From Pradoshia eiseniae (GTDB taxonomy: Bacteria; Bacillota; Bacilli; Bacillales; Pradoshiaceae): DNA of 64,000 nucleotides. The stretch spans positions 1 to 64,000 of the forward strand of contig NZ_PKOZ01000001.1 of assembly GCF_002946355.1 (NCBI RefSeq), given 5' to 3'. Made by a program: the position numbers and the translations under genes. Below the pieces are notes generated by a model, which saw only the letters and a list, made by a program, of their open reading frames with translations, ran no database searches and was not told the origin of the DNA. Below, piece after piece: positions 40,750 through 49,306 of the stretch (its first letter is position 1; each line of letters begins with the position of its first letter).

Positions 40750-41775
40750 ATGTTAAGAGCGGATAAGAAATGGCTGGCTGATTATTTGCAAAATTATCAG
40801 CTGGAACTTGAGTTTTATGAGGATTTTGGAAAGGTCAAAAAAGTATATACGAATAACGGAATCTTTGCCGTGAAGACAATCAAAGCCAATCGCGGCTTCG
40901 ATTTCATTAAAAATGTCCAAAACCTTTATCAAAATGGGTATAACCGGATTGTCCCGATTTATCCGGCTATTGATGGCCGCTATGCGGTTCTCCATAATGA
41001 TAAGCTGAGTTACCTGATGCCTTGGCTTCCTGATGAGGTGGAAGAGGAACGGAATGAGCGGCATCAGCAAATGTTCCGGGAGCTAGCGCGTATGCACACT
41101 CTCTCGGCGAAGGAATCTCCCATTCCCTCGCAGGAACGTAAGGAGCATTATGAAAACACCCTGCAAGAGTGGGAGGAGCAGAGGGAATTTCTGCTTGAGT
41201 ATATGAACACAATCGAGAAGAAATGGTATATGTCTCCTTTTGAGCAATTTTTCTGTCTTTGCTTCTATGATGTATCACAAGCCTTAACGTACTCAATGAA
41301 TAAAATCAAACGATGGTACGAACAGACGAAGGAGGACGAAAAGGTTCGCAACGTCATTACACATGGGAATGTATCCATTCACCATTTTTTATACAGTGAA
41401 AATGGGTATGGTCATTTCATTAATTTTGAGCGTACCAAAACAGCACCTGCTTATTTTGATTTATTGCCTTTTGTCGTTAAGCAATTAAAGACATACCCTA
41501 TTCAGTCGGAAGAAACAGTCGAATGGATCAATAGGTATTTTCAATACTTCCCATTTAAGGAGGGAGAAATGCTGTTATTTATGTCTTATATGGCATACCC
41601 GGCTAATTGTCTCAAGATTGTCGATCAATATTCCCGGAAAACCTCCGGGAAGGATGAGCTGCAATTCTGCCGGAAACTCCAAAGGCAATATTGGCTATTA
41701 AAAAATATGGAATACATTATCATGAGGCTAGAACAGATCGAGGAGAGTAAAAAACCGAAGGAGCCAAGTGATTGA
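40750..41775 (+). CDS. ysxE: YsxE, CotS-family spore coat protein (kinase-like)
   Basis: A 341-residue protein of the CotS/YsxE group, with an aminoglycoside-phosphotransferase-like kinase fold. An N-lobe lysine is in IFAVKTI (about 42). At the catalytic loop the expected HGDxxxxN reads HGNVSIHH (205-212), with Asn207 for the catalytic Asp and His for the Asn. The metal-binding Asp position reads INFE (Asn225). It is therefore probably an inactive, structural kinase homolog. In B. subtilis YsxE is a coat protein encoded beside spoVID. The RBS is AAAGGGTG. Confidence 0.88.
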   Translation: MLRADKKWLADYLQNYQLELEFYEDFGKVKKVYTNNGIFAVKTIKANRGFDFIKNVQNLYQNGYNRIVPIYPAIDGRYAVLHNDKLSYLMPWLPDEVEEERNERHQQMFRELARMHTLSAKESPIPSQERKEHYENTLQEWEEQREFLLEYMNTIEKKWYMSPFEQFFCLCFYDVSQALTYSMNKIKRWYEQTKEDEKVRNVITHGNVSIHHFLYSENGYGHFINFERTKTAPAYFDLLPFVVKQLKTYPIQSEETVEWINRYFQYFPFKEGEMLLFMSYMAYPANCLKIVDQYSRKTSGKDELQFCRKLQRQYWLLKNMEYIIMRLEQIEESKKPKEPSD

Positions 41776-41776
41776 T

Positions 41777-41807
41777 AGGGCAGCCCGGTAATGGCTGTCT
41801 TTATTTT
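41777..41807 (+). terminator. weak terminator of ysxE
   Basis: AGGGCAGCC pairs with GGCTGTCTT (G-U pairs included), followed by TATTTT. Confidence 0.55.
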
Positions 41808-42079
41808 CTGCGCTTATAAATATATGTATCTTTCTGCCTTTGCTTCTCGGAATATTGGTGTGTTTGCCTTGCTTGGTTTTAAGGAGCTCTGTTAGCTATC
41901 AGGGTAGATAACGAAAAAATGGAAGGGACGTGTATAAGAGGAGGTGGTGATGAAAAGAATTAAGGGGGGAAATTTTGCTATTGTTTTATTCACTTAACCA
42001 AGTGCTCTGTCTGCTTGTACTCTAAGTCCGAATTTTGATAATTGATGAACTGTATTCGTAAGCAGCTAAGGATATCCTG
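41808..42079 (+). other. intergenic region with a 15-codon open frame
   Basis: A near-perfect Shine-Dalgarno (GAGGAGGTGG, 41937-41946) precedes ATG 41950 and a 15-residue frame ending at TAA 41995-41997 (MKRIKGGNFAIVLFT). The GGNFAIVLF run recalls the hydrophobic core of small YjcZ-type sporulation proteins, but it stops early. It is either a decayed small gene or a leader peptide. Nothing else is recognisable. Confidence 0.3.
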
Positions 42080-42107
42080 AAAAAAAGAGCAGCAAGGTCT
42101 GCTGCTC
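42080..42107 (-). terminator. terminator of the Ltp-repeat gene
   Basis: GAGCAGCA (42087-42094) pairs with TGCTGCTC (42100-42107). Read on the minus strand it is followed by seven Ts. Confidence 0.92.
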
Positions 42108-42122
42108 GTAGTTTGAAATTTA

Positions 42123-42812
42123 TCATTCTAAATGATCGATAGCATATTGAGCTTCTTCAGGAGTGAATTTCTCTCCGTATTCAGAAATCAGTTGGTCATA
42201 AATAGCATTCTTGGACATGTTCATACTATCAGCATATGACTCTGCTTTCTTTAAGGCATTTGCTTTCCAATCATAATCAAGATGATCGATAGCATATTGA
42301 GCTTCTTCAGAGGTGAATTTCTCCCCATATTCAGAGATTAATTGATCATAAATAGCGTTTTTTGACATATGCATGCTATCGGCGTATGACTCTGCTTTCT
42401 TTAAGGCATTTGCCTTCCAATCAAATTCAAGATGGTCGATAGCATATTGAGCAGCATCAGCAGGGAACTGCTCTCCATAATCAGAAACTAATTGATCATA
42501 GATAGCGCTCTTTGACATAGACATGCTCTTAGCATATTGTTCTGCCTTTTTTAATGCAGAACTAAATTCTCTAGAAACACTTGGTTCTTCAGTCTTTGCT
42601 TCTTCTTCGGTCACTTCTTCAGCCGTTGTTTCTTCTTTTGCCTGCTCTTTCTTTTCTGTGTCTACACTTGTTTCTTTTACATCAGCAGAATCAACAGCCT
42701 GACTATCCTCATTATCTCCAGAAGTACCAACTGCTGCAATGAATATAATTGCAATTAACCAAACCCACCATTTTTTATAAAATGGCTTTTTCTTCTTATC
42801 TTTTGACCCCAT
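42123..42812 (-). CDS. membrane-anchored protein with three Ltp (superinfection-exclusion lipoprotein) repeats
   Basis: A 229-residue protein. A cytosolic lysine-rich start (MGSKDKKKK) precedes one membrane segment (about 16-32). A low-complexity Glu/Lys/Thr/Ser linker (about 35-80) follows, then three tandem repeats of about 48 residues, each ALKKAE.YA.SM.MSK.AIYDQL.S.YGE.F...AQYAIDHL. These match the Ltp-type repeat of host-surface lipoproteins, named from the phage TP-J34 superinfection-exclusion protein. The second and third repeats are nearly identical, pointing to recent duplication. There is no lipobox cysteine, so anchoring is by the transmembrane helix. ATG 42812 follows AAAGGAG (complement of 42821-42827). 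Confidence 0.85.
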   Translation of the reverse strand: MGSKDKKKKPFYKKWWVWLIAIIFIAAVGTSGDNEDSQAVDSADVKETSVDTEKKEQAKEETTAEEVTEEEAKTEEPSVSREFSSALKKAEQYAKSMSMSKSAIYDQLVSDYGEQFPADAAQYAIDHLEFDWKANALKKAESYADSMHMSKNAIYDQLISEYGEKFTSEEAQYAIDHLDYDWKANALKKAESYADSMNMSKNAIYDQLISEYGEKFTPEEAQYAIDHLE

Positions 42813-42827
42813 TCTATACACTCCTTT

Positions 42828-43112
42828 CTATTCATCCATAAAATTATTTTACCATAATTTCTCTCTAAAGGCTGATGATTGCATTTAGGTTTATTTTGTA
42901 AGTTGTAGAGAATCATAGAAGGCATCACTCAGGATTTCTTTTGGGAATGAGGTATCAGAAGGCTTGGGGCCTCTCGCTGTGAGGGGAATCTATTTCTTTT
43001 GTTTGTTAACTAAACCGACAAGTTGATGATTTGCTGCTCTTTGATTGCAGATTATTGATTTAAGAAGGATTGCTGCCCTTTTATATTGAACTTCTTATGG
43101 TAGAAGAGGGTG
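42828..43112. other. intergenic region
   Basis: No gene and no clear promoter. It separates the minus-strand Ltp-repeat gene from the plus-strand SDR, so promoters for both should be here. Confidence 0.4.
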
Positions 43113-43133
43113 GGGAAGGTGAGTTTGGAATAT

Positions 43134-43952
43134 ATGAAACCATTACAAGGGAAAATTGCTGTTGTTACAGGAGCTTCGCGCGGAGCGGGCAGGGGAATAG
43201 CTTATCAGTTAGGGAGTGCGGGGGCGACCGTTTATGTCACAGGTCGGAGCGTAAAGGGAGCTACAACCGATCATCGACCAGAAACGATAGAGGAAACGGC
43301 GGCTGGAGTCACTTTACGCGGAGGAAAGGGCATCGCCATACGATGTGACCATACTAGCGAGTTTGACGTAAGAAATCTGTTTGAGCAAATTAGCCTGGAA
43401 CAAGGCCACATTGATATTTTAGTTAACAGTGTATTTGGCGGCTCTGAAAGCTCTTTGCCAAAAGGGACTGGAGCGCATTTTTGGGAACGCCCGCTGGAGC
43501 ATTGGGATGCGATGATGGTTGCAGGACCACAAGCTTATTTAATGACTGCTCGATACGCGATGCCTCTGATGGTAAAACACCATAAAGGATTAATAATAAA
43601 TATCACATTTTTTATCAAGAACCAAGTTTCAGCTAATTTATATTATGATTTGGCTATGAATACAATCAATCGGATGACGTCTGCAATGGCAAAAGAATTA
43701 AAGGAGTTCAACATTTCGGCCGTTGCTGTTTGCCCGGGATGGATGAGAACAGAAAGAGTGATAGATTCGGGTTATGGACCAGAGGATGGGGCAACGGAAA
43801 CAACAGCATATGTAGGGCGTGCGGTAGTGGCGTTGGCGTCAGATGCCATGGTATCAAGGTTTTCTGGTGAAACAGTTATGGTGGCAGAGCTAGCGAGAAA
43901 ATATGGCTTTACCGATGTGGACGGAACTCAGCCTCTGCCATATGAAGGATAA
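43134..43952 (+). CDS. SDR-family protein, DHRS1-like, with altered active site
   Basis: A 272-residue short-chain dehydrogenase homolog. The nucleotide motif TGASRGAGRG is at 12-21. DILVNSVFGG, HFWERPLEHWDAMM and CPGWMRTERV match the DHRS1-like subgroup. The active site is unusual: the YxxxK motif reads YDLAM (Tyr171, Met175 where Lys is expected, an AAG-to-ATG single change). The serine position in the IINI strand is occupied by Thr158, then FF. Activity may be lost or changed. The best start is ATG 43134 after GGGAAGGTGA; upstream GTG and TTG codons overlap that site. No partner genes are present. Confidence 0.85.
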   Translation: MKPLQGKIAVVTGASRGAGRGIAYQLGSAGATVYVTGRSVKGATTDHRPETIEETAAGVTLRGGKGIAIRCDHTSEFDVRNLFEQISLEQGHIDILVNSVFGGSESSLPKGTGAHFWERPLEHWDAMMVAGPQAYLMTARYAMPLMVKHHKGLIINITFFIKNQVSANLYYDLAMNTINRMTSAMAKELKEFNISAVAVCPGWMRTERVIDSGYGPEDGATETTAYVGRAVVALASDAMVSRFSGETVMVAELARKYGFTDVDGTQPLPYEG

Positions 43953-44104
43953 GAGATGTTGTTTTGATTAGGCAAGTAACGAAGGGAACCTTTACGAATT
44001 ATAAATATTGTGCTAGAGAGCATGTATCTTTCTACGGCAGTATGTTTATTTTCCTGCTTGCTCTCATGGGATTCTTTCTGGCAAGGCTCCCTATTCTTTG
44101 CAAA

Positions 44105-44128
44105 CAAAAAGCCGGGCCTCTGCCCGGC
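44105..44128 (-). terminator. terminator of the small membrane protein gene
   Basis: GCCGGGC (44111-44117) pairs with GCCCGGC (44122-44128). Read on the minus strand it is followed by TTTTTGTTTG. Confidence 0.9.
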
Positions 44129-44142
44129 AGTGAATCAGCACA

Positions 44143-44334
44143 TCAAATGATTTCTAAATAAAAGGCAAGTACGAGGCCAATTAAGAAGAAGAGCAGGAGC
44201 AAATCAACGATGCTTGGAAGAAAGAAGGTTCGTATTCCTTGAAAGACGGTGATAGGGACAGCAAATTGACGTGTCACATTAAGCCCATTTTGCATCCAAG
44301 GAGGCAAGTTGTATCTATTCATCCTTCGTCTCAT
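44143..44334 (-). CDS. small single-pass membrane protein
   Basis: A 63-residue protein of unknown function. A basic N-terminus (MRRRMNRYNLPPWMQNG) precedes a hydrophobic C-terminal helix (about 40-62, IVDLLLLFFLIGLVLAFYLEI). A good RBS (AAAGGGGG on the minus strand, about 10 bases from ATG 44334) and a strong terminator support it as a real gene. It is divergent from valS. I do not recognise the family. Confidence 0.7.
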   Translation of the reverse strand: MRRRMNRYNLPPWMQNGLNVTRQFAVPITVFQGIRTFFLPSIVDLLLLFFLIGLVLAFYLEII

Positions 44335-44428
44335 GCGGAAATTCCCCCTTTATCACATTCTATTCATGGGGCTAGGCTCAAGTGCCTTTGCCCAATTGAA
44401 TAAATTATATAAAATTGGGAAACAATGA

Positions 44429-44458
44429 TTGACGTCAGGCTACATACTTATGTATGAT
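44429..44458 (+). promoter_or_regulatory. sigma-A promoter of valS
   Basis: TTGACG (44429-44434), an 18-base spacer and TATGAT (44453-44458). Confidence 0.7.
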
Positions 44459-44484
44459 AACAGTATTAAAAAAAACCAATTAAA

Positions 44485-44757
44485 AGCTTTGAATGGGAAG
44501 AGTACGCGGCAGAAGGCTGTAAGAGAGAGGAATCCACCGGCTGAAAGGTTCCTTCAGTAACAAAATCCGCAGAAGGTCGCCCAGGAGCTGTTTTCGTGAA
44601 CCAATTGCAAGTAGCGAGAACCGGTGAAGAGCCGTTATGATGAATGAAGAGCCGGAGTGTCTGATATTTTGTCAGTCTGTTCCGGAATGAAGGTGGTACC
44701 GCGAGACTAACCGTTTCGTCCTTTTGTTGATGACAGAGGGATGGAGCGGTTTTTTTA
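44485..44757 (+). promoter_or_regulatory. T-box leader (valine) of valS
   Basis: A tRNA-Val-sensing T-box riboswitch. In stem I, TGGG/CCCA is the lower helix and GCGG/CCGC the upper one, with AGTA on the 5' side of the specifier loop. GTC at 44575-44577 is the best valine specifier candidate. AG-bulge and distal-loop motifs (AGAGAGAGG, GGCTGAAAGGTTCC) follow. The T-box AAGGTGGTACCGCG is at 44690-44703. The terminator pairs 44709-44721 with 44739-44751 and ends in T7. Confidence 0.9.
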
Positions 44758-44798
44758 TTTTCCAGGACACCAGAATAAACGAATGAAGGAGAATGAAC

Positions 44799-47453
44799 AT
44801 GAGCGAACAGCAAAAAGAGATTGGCATGCCAACGAAATATGACCCGCAGTCAATTGAAAAAGGCCGCTATGATTGGTGGCTTGATGGCAAGTTCTTCGAG
44901 GCTGGCCAAGATTCAGAGAAAGAACCTTATACAATCGTCATCCCGCCGCCAAACGTTACGGGCAAATTGCACTTAGGCCATGCGTGGGATACAGCGCTTC
45001 AAGATATTTTGACAAGAATGAAAAGGATGCAGGGCTATGATGTACTATGGCTTCCAGGAATGGACCATGCCGGCATCGCAACCCAAGCGAAGGTAGAAGA
45101 AAAGCTTCGCGGACAAGGCACTTCCCGCTACGACCTTGGACGTGAGAAATTCGTTGAAGAAACATGGAAATGGAAAGAGGAGTATGCTGGCCATATCCGT
45201 GAGCAATGGGCAAAGCTGGGACTTGGGCTTGATTATTCCCGCGAGCGTTTCACCCTTGATGAAGGGTTATCTAAGGCTGTTCGTGAGGTATTCGTAACCC
45301 TCTATGAAAAAGGATTGATCTACCGCGGAGAATACATCATTAACTGGGATCCATCCACAAAAACGGCTATCTCGGATATTGAGGTTATTCATAAAGAAGT
45401 AAAAGGCGCATTCTATCATATGAATTATCCGCTTGCAGACGGCAGCGGTCATATTGAAGTAGCGACTACACGTCCGGAAACAATGCTTGGTGATACAGCT
45501 GTTGCGGTACACCCGGAAGATGAGCGCTACAAGCACTTAATCGGCAAAACATTGCTTCTTCCAATCGTTGGCCGCGAGATTCCAATCGTTGGTGATGAGT
45601 ATGTTGAGATGGACTTTGGTTCAGGTGCGGTTAAGATCACGCCGGCGCATGACCCGAATGACTTTGAGGTAGGTAACCGTCACAATCTTGAACGTGTTCT
45701 TGTCATGAATGAGGACGGCACAATGAATGCGAAAGCCGGCAAATACGAAGGCATGGACCGCTTCGAATGCCGCAAGCAAATCGTAAAGGATCTTCAAGAG
45801 GCAGGCGTTCTCTTCAAAATTGAGGAGCATATCCACCAAGTTGGACACTCCGAGCGCAGCGGTGCTGTGGTTGAACCATATCTTTCAACCCAATGGTTCG
45901 TTAAAATGGGTCCTTTGGCTGAGAGAGCTGTTGCCCTTCAAGAGACAGAGGAGAAGGTTCATTTTGTTCCTGAACGCTTTGAAAAAACATACTTGAACTG
46001 GATGGATAATATCCATGACTGGTGTATTTCCAGACAGCTTTGGTGGGGACATAGGATTCCTGCTTGGTACCATAAAGAAACCGGTGAAGTGTATGTAGGA
46101 CGCGAGGAGCCGGCCGACATCGACAACTGGACACAGGATAACGATGTTCTTGATACTTGGTTCAGTTCCGCGTTATGGCCATTCTCCACAATGGGCTGGC
46201 CTGAGAAGGATGCAGAGGACCTCAAGCGTTACTATCCGACAGCGGCACTCGTAACTGGCTATGATATCATCTTCTTCTGGGTATCTCGCATGATCTTCCA
46301 AGGTCTTGAATTCACTGGCGAACGTCCATTTAAGGATGTACTCATCCACGGTCTAGTACGTGATGAGCAAGGTCGCAAGATGAGTAAGTCCTTAGGAAAC
46401 GGTGTTGATCCAATGGAGGTTATCGATAAGTACGGCGCCGATTCCCTTCGTTACTTCTTAACGACTGGAAGCTCTCCAGGACAGGACTTGCGCTTCAGCT
46501 ATGAGAAAGTAGAGTCTGTCTGGAACTTTGCGAATAAGATTTGGAACGCATCCCGCTTTGCCTTGATGAATATGGATGGCATGACTTATGAGGAAATCGA
46601 TTTGAGCGGCGAGAAATCCGTAGCAGATAAGTGGATTCTGACACGCTTGAATGAAACCATTGAAACGGTAACAAGACTTGCTGATAAATATGAATTCGGT
46701 GAAGTAGGCCGTGCCCTTTATAACTTCATCTGGGATGACTTCTGTGACTGGTATATTGAAATGGCGAAGCTTCCGCTATATGGTGAAGACGAAGCAGCTA
46801 AGAAAACGACTCGTTCAATTCTGGCTTATGTGCTTGACCAAACGATGCGTCTCTTGCATCCATTCATGCCATTCATTACAGAAGAAATCTGGCAAAACCT
46901 TCCGCACGAAGGTGAGTCCATCACAACGGCTTCCTGGCCGGTTGTTAAGGATGAATTGACAGATGAAAAAGCATCTGATGAAATGAAATTGCTCGTTGAG
47001 ATCATCCGCACTGTTCGTAACATCCGTGCAGAGGTGAACACGCCGCTCAGCAAGAAAATCAAGCTTTCCTTGAAAGCGAAGGATGCGGAAACAATGGCTG
47101 TTCTAGAGAAGAACCGCAGCTATATTGAACGCTTCTGTAATCCAGAGGAACTGACCATCGGAACGGATATCCCGGCCGATGATAAAGCGATGACCGCAAT
47201 CGTGACAGGCGTTGAATTAATTCTTCCGCTTCAAGGGCTTCTTAATATTGAAGAAGAGCTCAAACGTCTTCAAAAAGAGCTTGATAAGTGGCAGAAGGAA
47301 GTTGAGCGCATTGAGAAGAAGCTTGGCAATGAAGGCTTCATGAAGAAAGCGCCTGAGAAAGTCATTGAAGAAGAAAGAGCGAAATTGGCTGATTACCTCG
47401 AAAAACGTGAAGCAGTCCAAAATCGTTTGAAAGACTTAGAAGAATTAGCTTAA
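44799..47453 (+). CDS. valS: valyl-tRNA synthetase
   Basis: An 884-residue class I synthetase. The HIGH motif appears as [14 protein letters not shown] near residue 50. The editing CP1 domain contains [22 protein letters not shown] is present as [11 protein letters not shown]. The C-terminal coiled-coil tRNA-binding arm begins around 815 ([25 protein letters not shown]). ATG 44799 is chosen because AAGGAG (44786-44791) is 7 bases away. ATG 44793 is too close to it. Expression is under the T-box at 44485-44757. Confidence 0.97.
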   Translation: MSEQQKEIGMPTKYDPQSIEKGRYDWWLDGKFFEAGQDSEKEPYTIVIPPPNVTGKLHLGHAWDTALQDILTRMKRMQGYDVLWLPGMDHAGIATQAKVEEKLRGQGTSRYDLGREKFVEETWKWKEEYAGHIREQWAKLGLGLDYSRERFTLDEGLSKAVREVFVTLYEKGLIYRGEYIINWDPSTKTAISDIEVIHKEVKGAFYHMNYPLADGSGHIEVATTRPETMLGDTAVAVHPEDERYKHLIGKTLLLPIVGREIPIVGDEYVEMDFGSGAVKITPAHDPNDFEVGNRHNLERVLVMNEDGTMNAKAGKYEGMDRFECRKQIVKDLQEAGVLFKIEEHIHQVGHSERSGAVVEPYLSTQWFVKMGPLAERAVALQETEEKVHFVPERFEKTYLNWMDNIHDWCISRQLWWGHRIPAWYHKETGEVYVGREEPADIDNWTQDNDVLDTWFSSALWPFSTMGWPEKDAEDLKRYYPTAALVTGYDIIFFWVSRMIFQGLEFTGERPFKDVLIHGLVRDEQGRKMSKSLGNGVDPMEVIDKYGADSLRYFLTTGSSPGQDLRFSYEKVESVWNFANKIWNASRFALMNMDGMTYEEIDLSGEKSVADKWILTRLNETIETVTRLADKYEFGEVGRALYNFIWDDFCDWYIEMAKLPLYGEDEAAKKTTRSILAYVLDQTMRLLHPFMPFITEEIWQNLPHEGESITTASWPVVKDELTDEKASDEMKLLVEIIRTVRNIRAEVNTPLSKKIKLSLKAKDAETMAVLEKNRSYIERFCNPEELTIGTDIPADDKAMTAIVTGVELILPLQGLLNIEEELKRLQKELDKWQKEVERIEKKLGNEGFMKKAPEKVIEEERAKLADYLEKREAVQNRLKDLEELA

Positions 47454-47470
47454 TATATGGTTAACCATAG

Positions 47471-47500
47471 CACCCTGTTCAATTTGAACAGGGTGTTGTT
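47471..47500 (+). terminator. hairpin between valS and folC
   Basis: CACCCTGTTC (47471-47480) pairs perfectly with GAACAGGGTG (47486-47495). The following T stretch is broken, so it may attenuate rather than fully terminate transcription into folC. Confidence 0.55.
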
Positions 47501-47521
47501 ATAGGGAATGGAGTGATTGGA

Positions 47522-48820
47522 TTGATCCACAGCTATGAAGAGGCACTTGAATTTTTTAATGACCGCGCCGTAAAGCTCGGCATGGACTTCGGTCTCGAAC
47601 GTATGGAACTCGTGCTTGGAAGACTTGGTAATCCTGAGAAAAAGATTCCGATGGTTCATATCGCTGGCTCTAATGGGAAGGGGTCGACTCTCGCCTTCTT
47701 AAAGGAAATTTTGATGGCACAAGGATATAAGGTTGCTTCCTTTACCTCTCCCTATCTTGAGAATCCGAATGAGCAGATACAAATCGGCCATGAGATGATT
47801 ACAGATGAAGAGCTTGTTGATCTAGTGAATGAGCTTATCCCTGTTTTGACAGAGATTGAAAGTGACAGAAACTTTTTGACCTCCTTTGAAGTCTATACCG
47901 TTCTTGCCTTCATGTACTTTGAGAAAAAACGGCCTTCTATCGCTCTGATTGAAACAGGGCTTGGGGGCAGGCTCGATTCGACGAATGTCATACATCCTTT
48001 GCTTGCTATTATTACGAGTATTTCCTTGGAGCATACACAACTTCTCGGGGATACGCTTGCAGAGATAGCGGCAGAAAAAGCAGGGATTATAAAAGAAGGC
48101 ATTTCTGTCATTACGGCCGTTGAATCACTAGAGGCGCTGCAACCCATCATGGATAAAGCAGCCCAGAGCCATGCGGAATTATTTCATATGGGCAAGGATT
48201 TCTGGGTGGAGAACAGGGTTTTGGAAACAAGCTGGGAATTCTTTGATTTCCAATCGAAAGCATTTAGATACTCGGGGCTTAGGATCAATATGCTTGGCAG
48301 GCATCAGTTAAGCAATGCCTCATTAGCCATACAGGCTTGTACTTTGCTTGAGCGGAAATACGGTTTCATGGTTAAGGAGGAAAGCATTCGTTCAGGTCTG
48401 GCGAATGCGAAATGGAAGGGACGGTTTGAACAAATATCTACCGACCCAGTCATCATATTAGATGGTGCGCATAATGTATCCGGCATTAAAGCATTGCTTC
48501 AAACAATAGAGGAGCGGTTTGGGGATAAAAACGTACATTTTATCTTTGCCGCCTTGAAGGATAAGGATTATCCTCAGATGATAAGAGCCATTGAGAAAAA
48601 GGCTGCGAGCATTACATTCACCCAGACAGCGATGGACCGGATGAATGAAGCTCGGGAATTATATAAGATGAGTGAACATGAACAGAAATATATAGAAGTG
48701 AATTGGCAAGAGGCGATTAAAAGAACTTGCGGGCGAATCACGGGAGAGGATGTTCTGATTATTACAGGCTCTTTATACTTTTTGGCTGAAGCGCGCCCTT
48801 TCATCATTAATAGCCGATAA
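47522..48820 (+). CDS. folC: folylpolyglutamate synthase / dihydrofolate synthase
   Basis: A 432-residue Mur-ligase-family enzyme adding glutamate to dihydropteroate and folates. The ATP P-loop is HIAGSNGKGST (about 47-56). Further features are TSPYLENPNEQIQIG, ETGLGGRLDSTNVI, the ITSISLEHTQLLGDTLAEIAAEKAGIIK block and ILDGAHNVSGI in the C-terminal domain. The start is uncertain: TTG 47522 follows GGAG (47510-47513) at 8 bases and gives the usual N-terminus. GTG 47513 is an alternative. It is closed by a strong terminator. Confidence 0.93.
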   Translation: MIHSYEEALEFFNDRAVKLGMDFGLERMELVLGRLGNPEKKIPMVHIAGSNGKGSTLAFLKEILMAQGYKVASFTSPYLENPNEQIQIGHEMITDEELVDLVNELIPVLTEIESDRNFLTSFEVYTVLAFMYFEKKRPSIALIETGLGGRLDSTNVIHPLLAIITSISLEHTQLLGDTLAEIAAEKAGIIKEGISVITAVESLEALQPIMDKAAQSHAELFHMGKDFWVENRVLETSWEFFDFQSKAFRYSGLRINMLGRHQLSNASLAIQACTLLERKYGFMVKEESIRSGLANAKWKGRFEQISTDPVIILDGAHNVSGIKALLQTIEERFGDKNVHFIFAALKDKDYPQMIRAIEKKAASITFTQTAMDRMNEARELYKMSEHEQKYIEVNWQEAIKRTCGRITGEDVLIITGSLYFLAEARPFIINSR

Positions 48821-48828
48821 TATTTACT

Positions 48829-48869
48829 GGTCCTTGTTGGCAGGTATCCGACATAGGACCTTTTTTTTT
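48829..48869 (+). terminator. terminator of folC
   Basis: GGTCCTTGTTGG pairs with CCGACATAGGACC (one bulge), followed by nine Ts. Confidence 0.9.
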
Positions 48870-49117
48870 ATCTTAATGTGACATTAATCAGAATATTTGA
48901 TAAAATACGTTGTACAAATGGTTATTTTTACCTATTTTAACCCAGCTTTACCTTCGCGTCAGATTGAAATAACCATGCAAGCGTTCAAGTAAAGATATAA
49001 CAGATAAATAGGTGCCAGCGACTATCAAGAGAAGTACCAGGTAATGAGCAAGGCAGAATGATAAGAAGGGTACTCATGCCGGTATCATGATATGGTCAGA
49101 TAGGACATGAGACTGAT
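48870..49117. other. intergenic region upstream of the comC pair
   Basis: AT-rich first half, then mixed composition. No gene and no recognised riboswitch. The promoter for the 62-residue ORF and comC should lie here, but none is clear. Confidence 0.4.
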
Positions 49118-49306
49118 ATGGAGGGGAGTCACATTAACAGAGAAAAAACGGTAAGACTTAAGGGAACTAGGAAGGATAAGGATGAAGTGATTATAAAATA
49201 CGGCAAGAATAATTTTCGAGGTTCAGAGCTTTATAATATAGGGGCAATTGATCCTGCACGCTACGATCTATCTGGCAAAACGAAATTTGGCGGAGCAAGC
49301 CGATGA
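49118..49306 (+). CDS. small hypothetical protein coupled to comC
   Basis: A 62-residue, basic, soluble protein with no recognised family (KTVRLKGTRKDKDEV, then FRGSELYNIGAIDPARYDLSGKTKFGG). Its TGA stop overlaps the comC ATG (ATGA), which argues for real translation and coupling. The start is unclear: ATG 49118 coincides with the GGAGGGG stretch, so the ribosome may use another codon downstream. It could be a short accessory to the prepilin peptidase or a leader that sets comC translation. Confidence 0.45.
   Translation: MEGSHINREKTVRLKGTRKDKDEVIIKYGKNNFRGSELYNIGAIDPARYDLSGKTKFGGASR

Noticed and set aside
42123..42560. Regularly spaced repeats of about 145 bases, considered as a CRISPR-like or satellite array
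   Set aside because: They are in-frame protein repeats of the Ltp family with no spacer structure.
43964..44161. Plus-strand 65-codon frame after the altered SDR
   Set aside because: Weak start and it reads through the terminator hairpin of the minus-strand small membrane gene.
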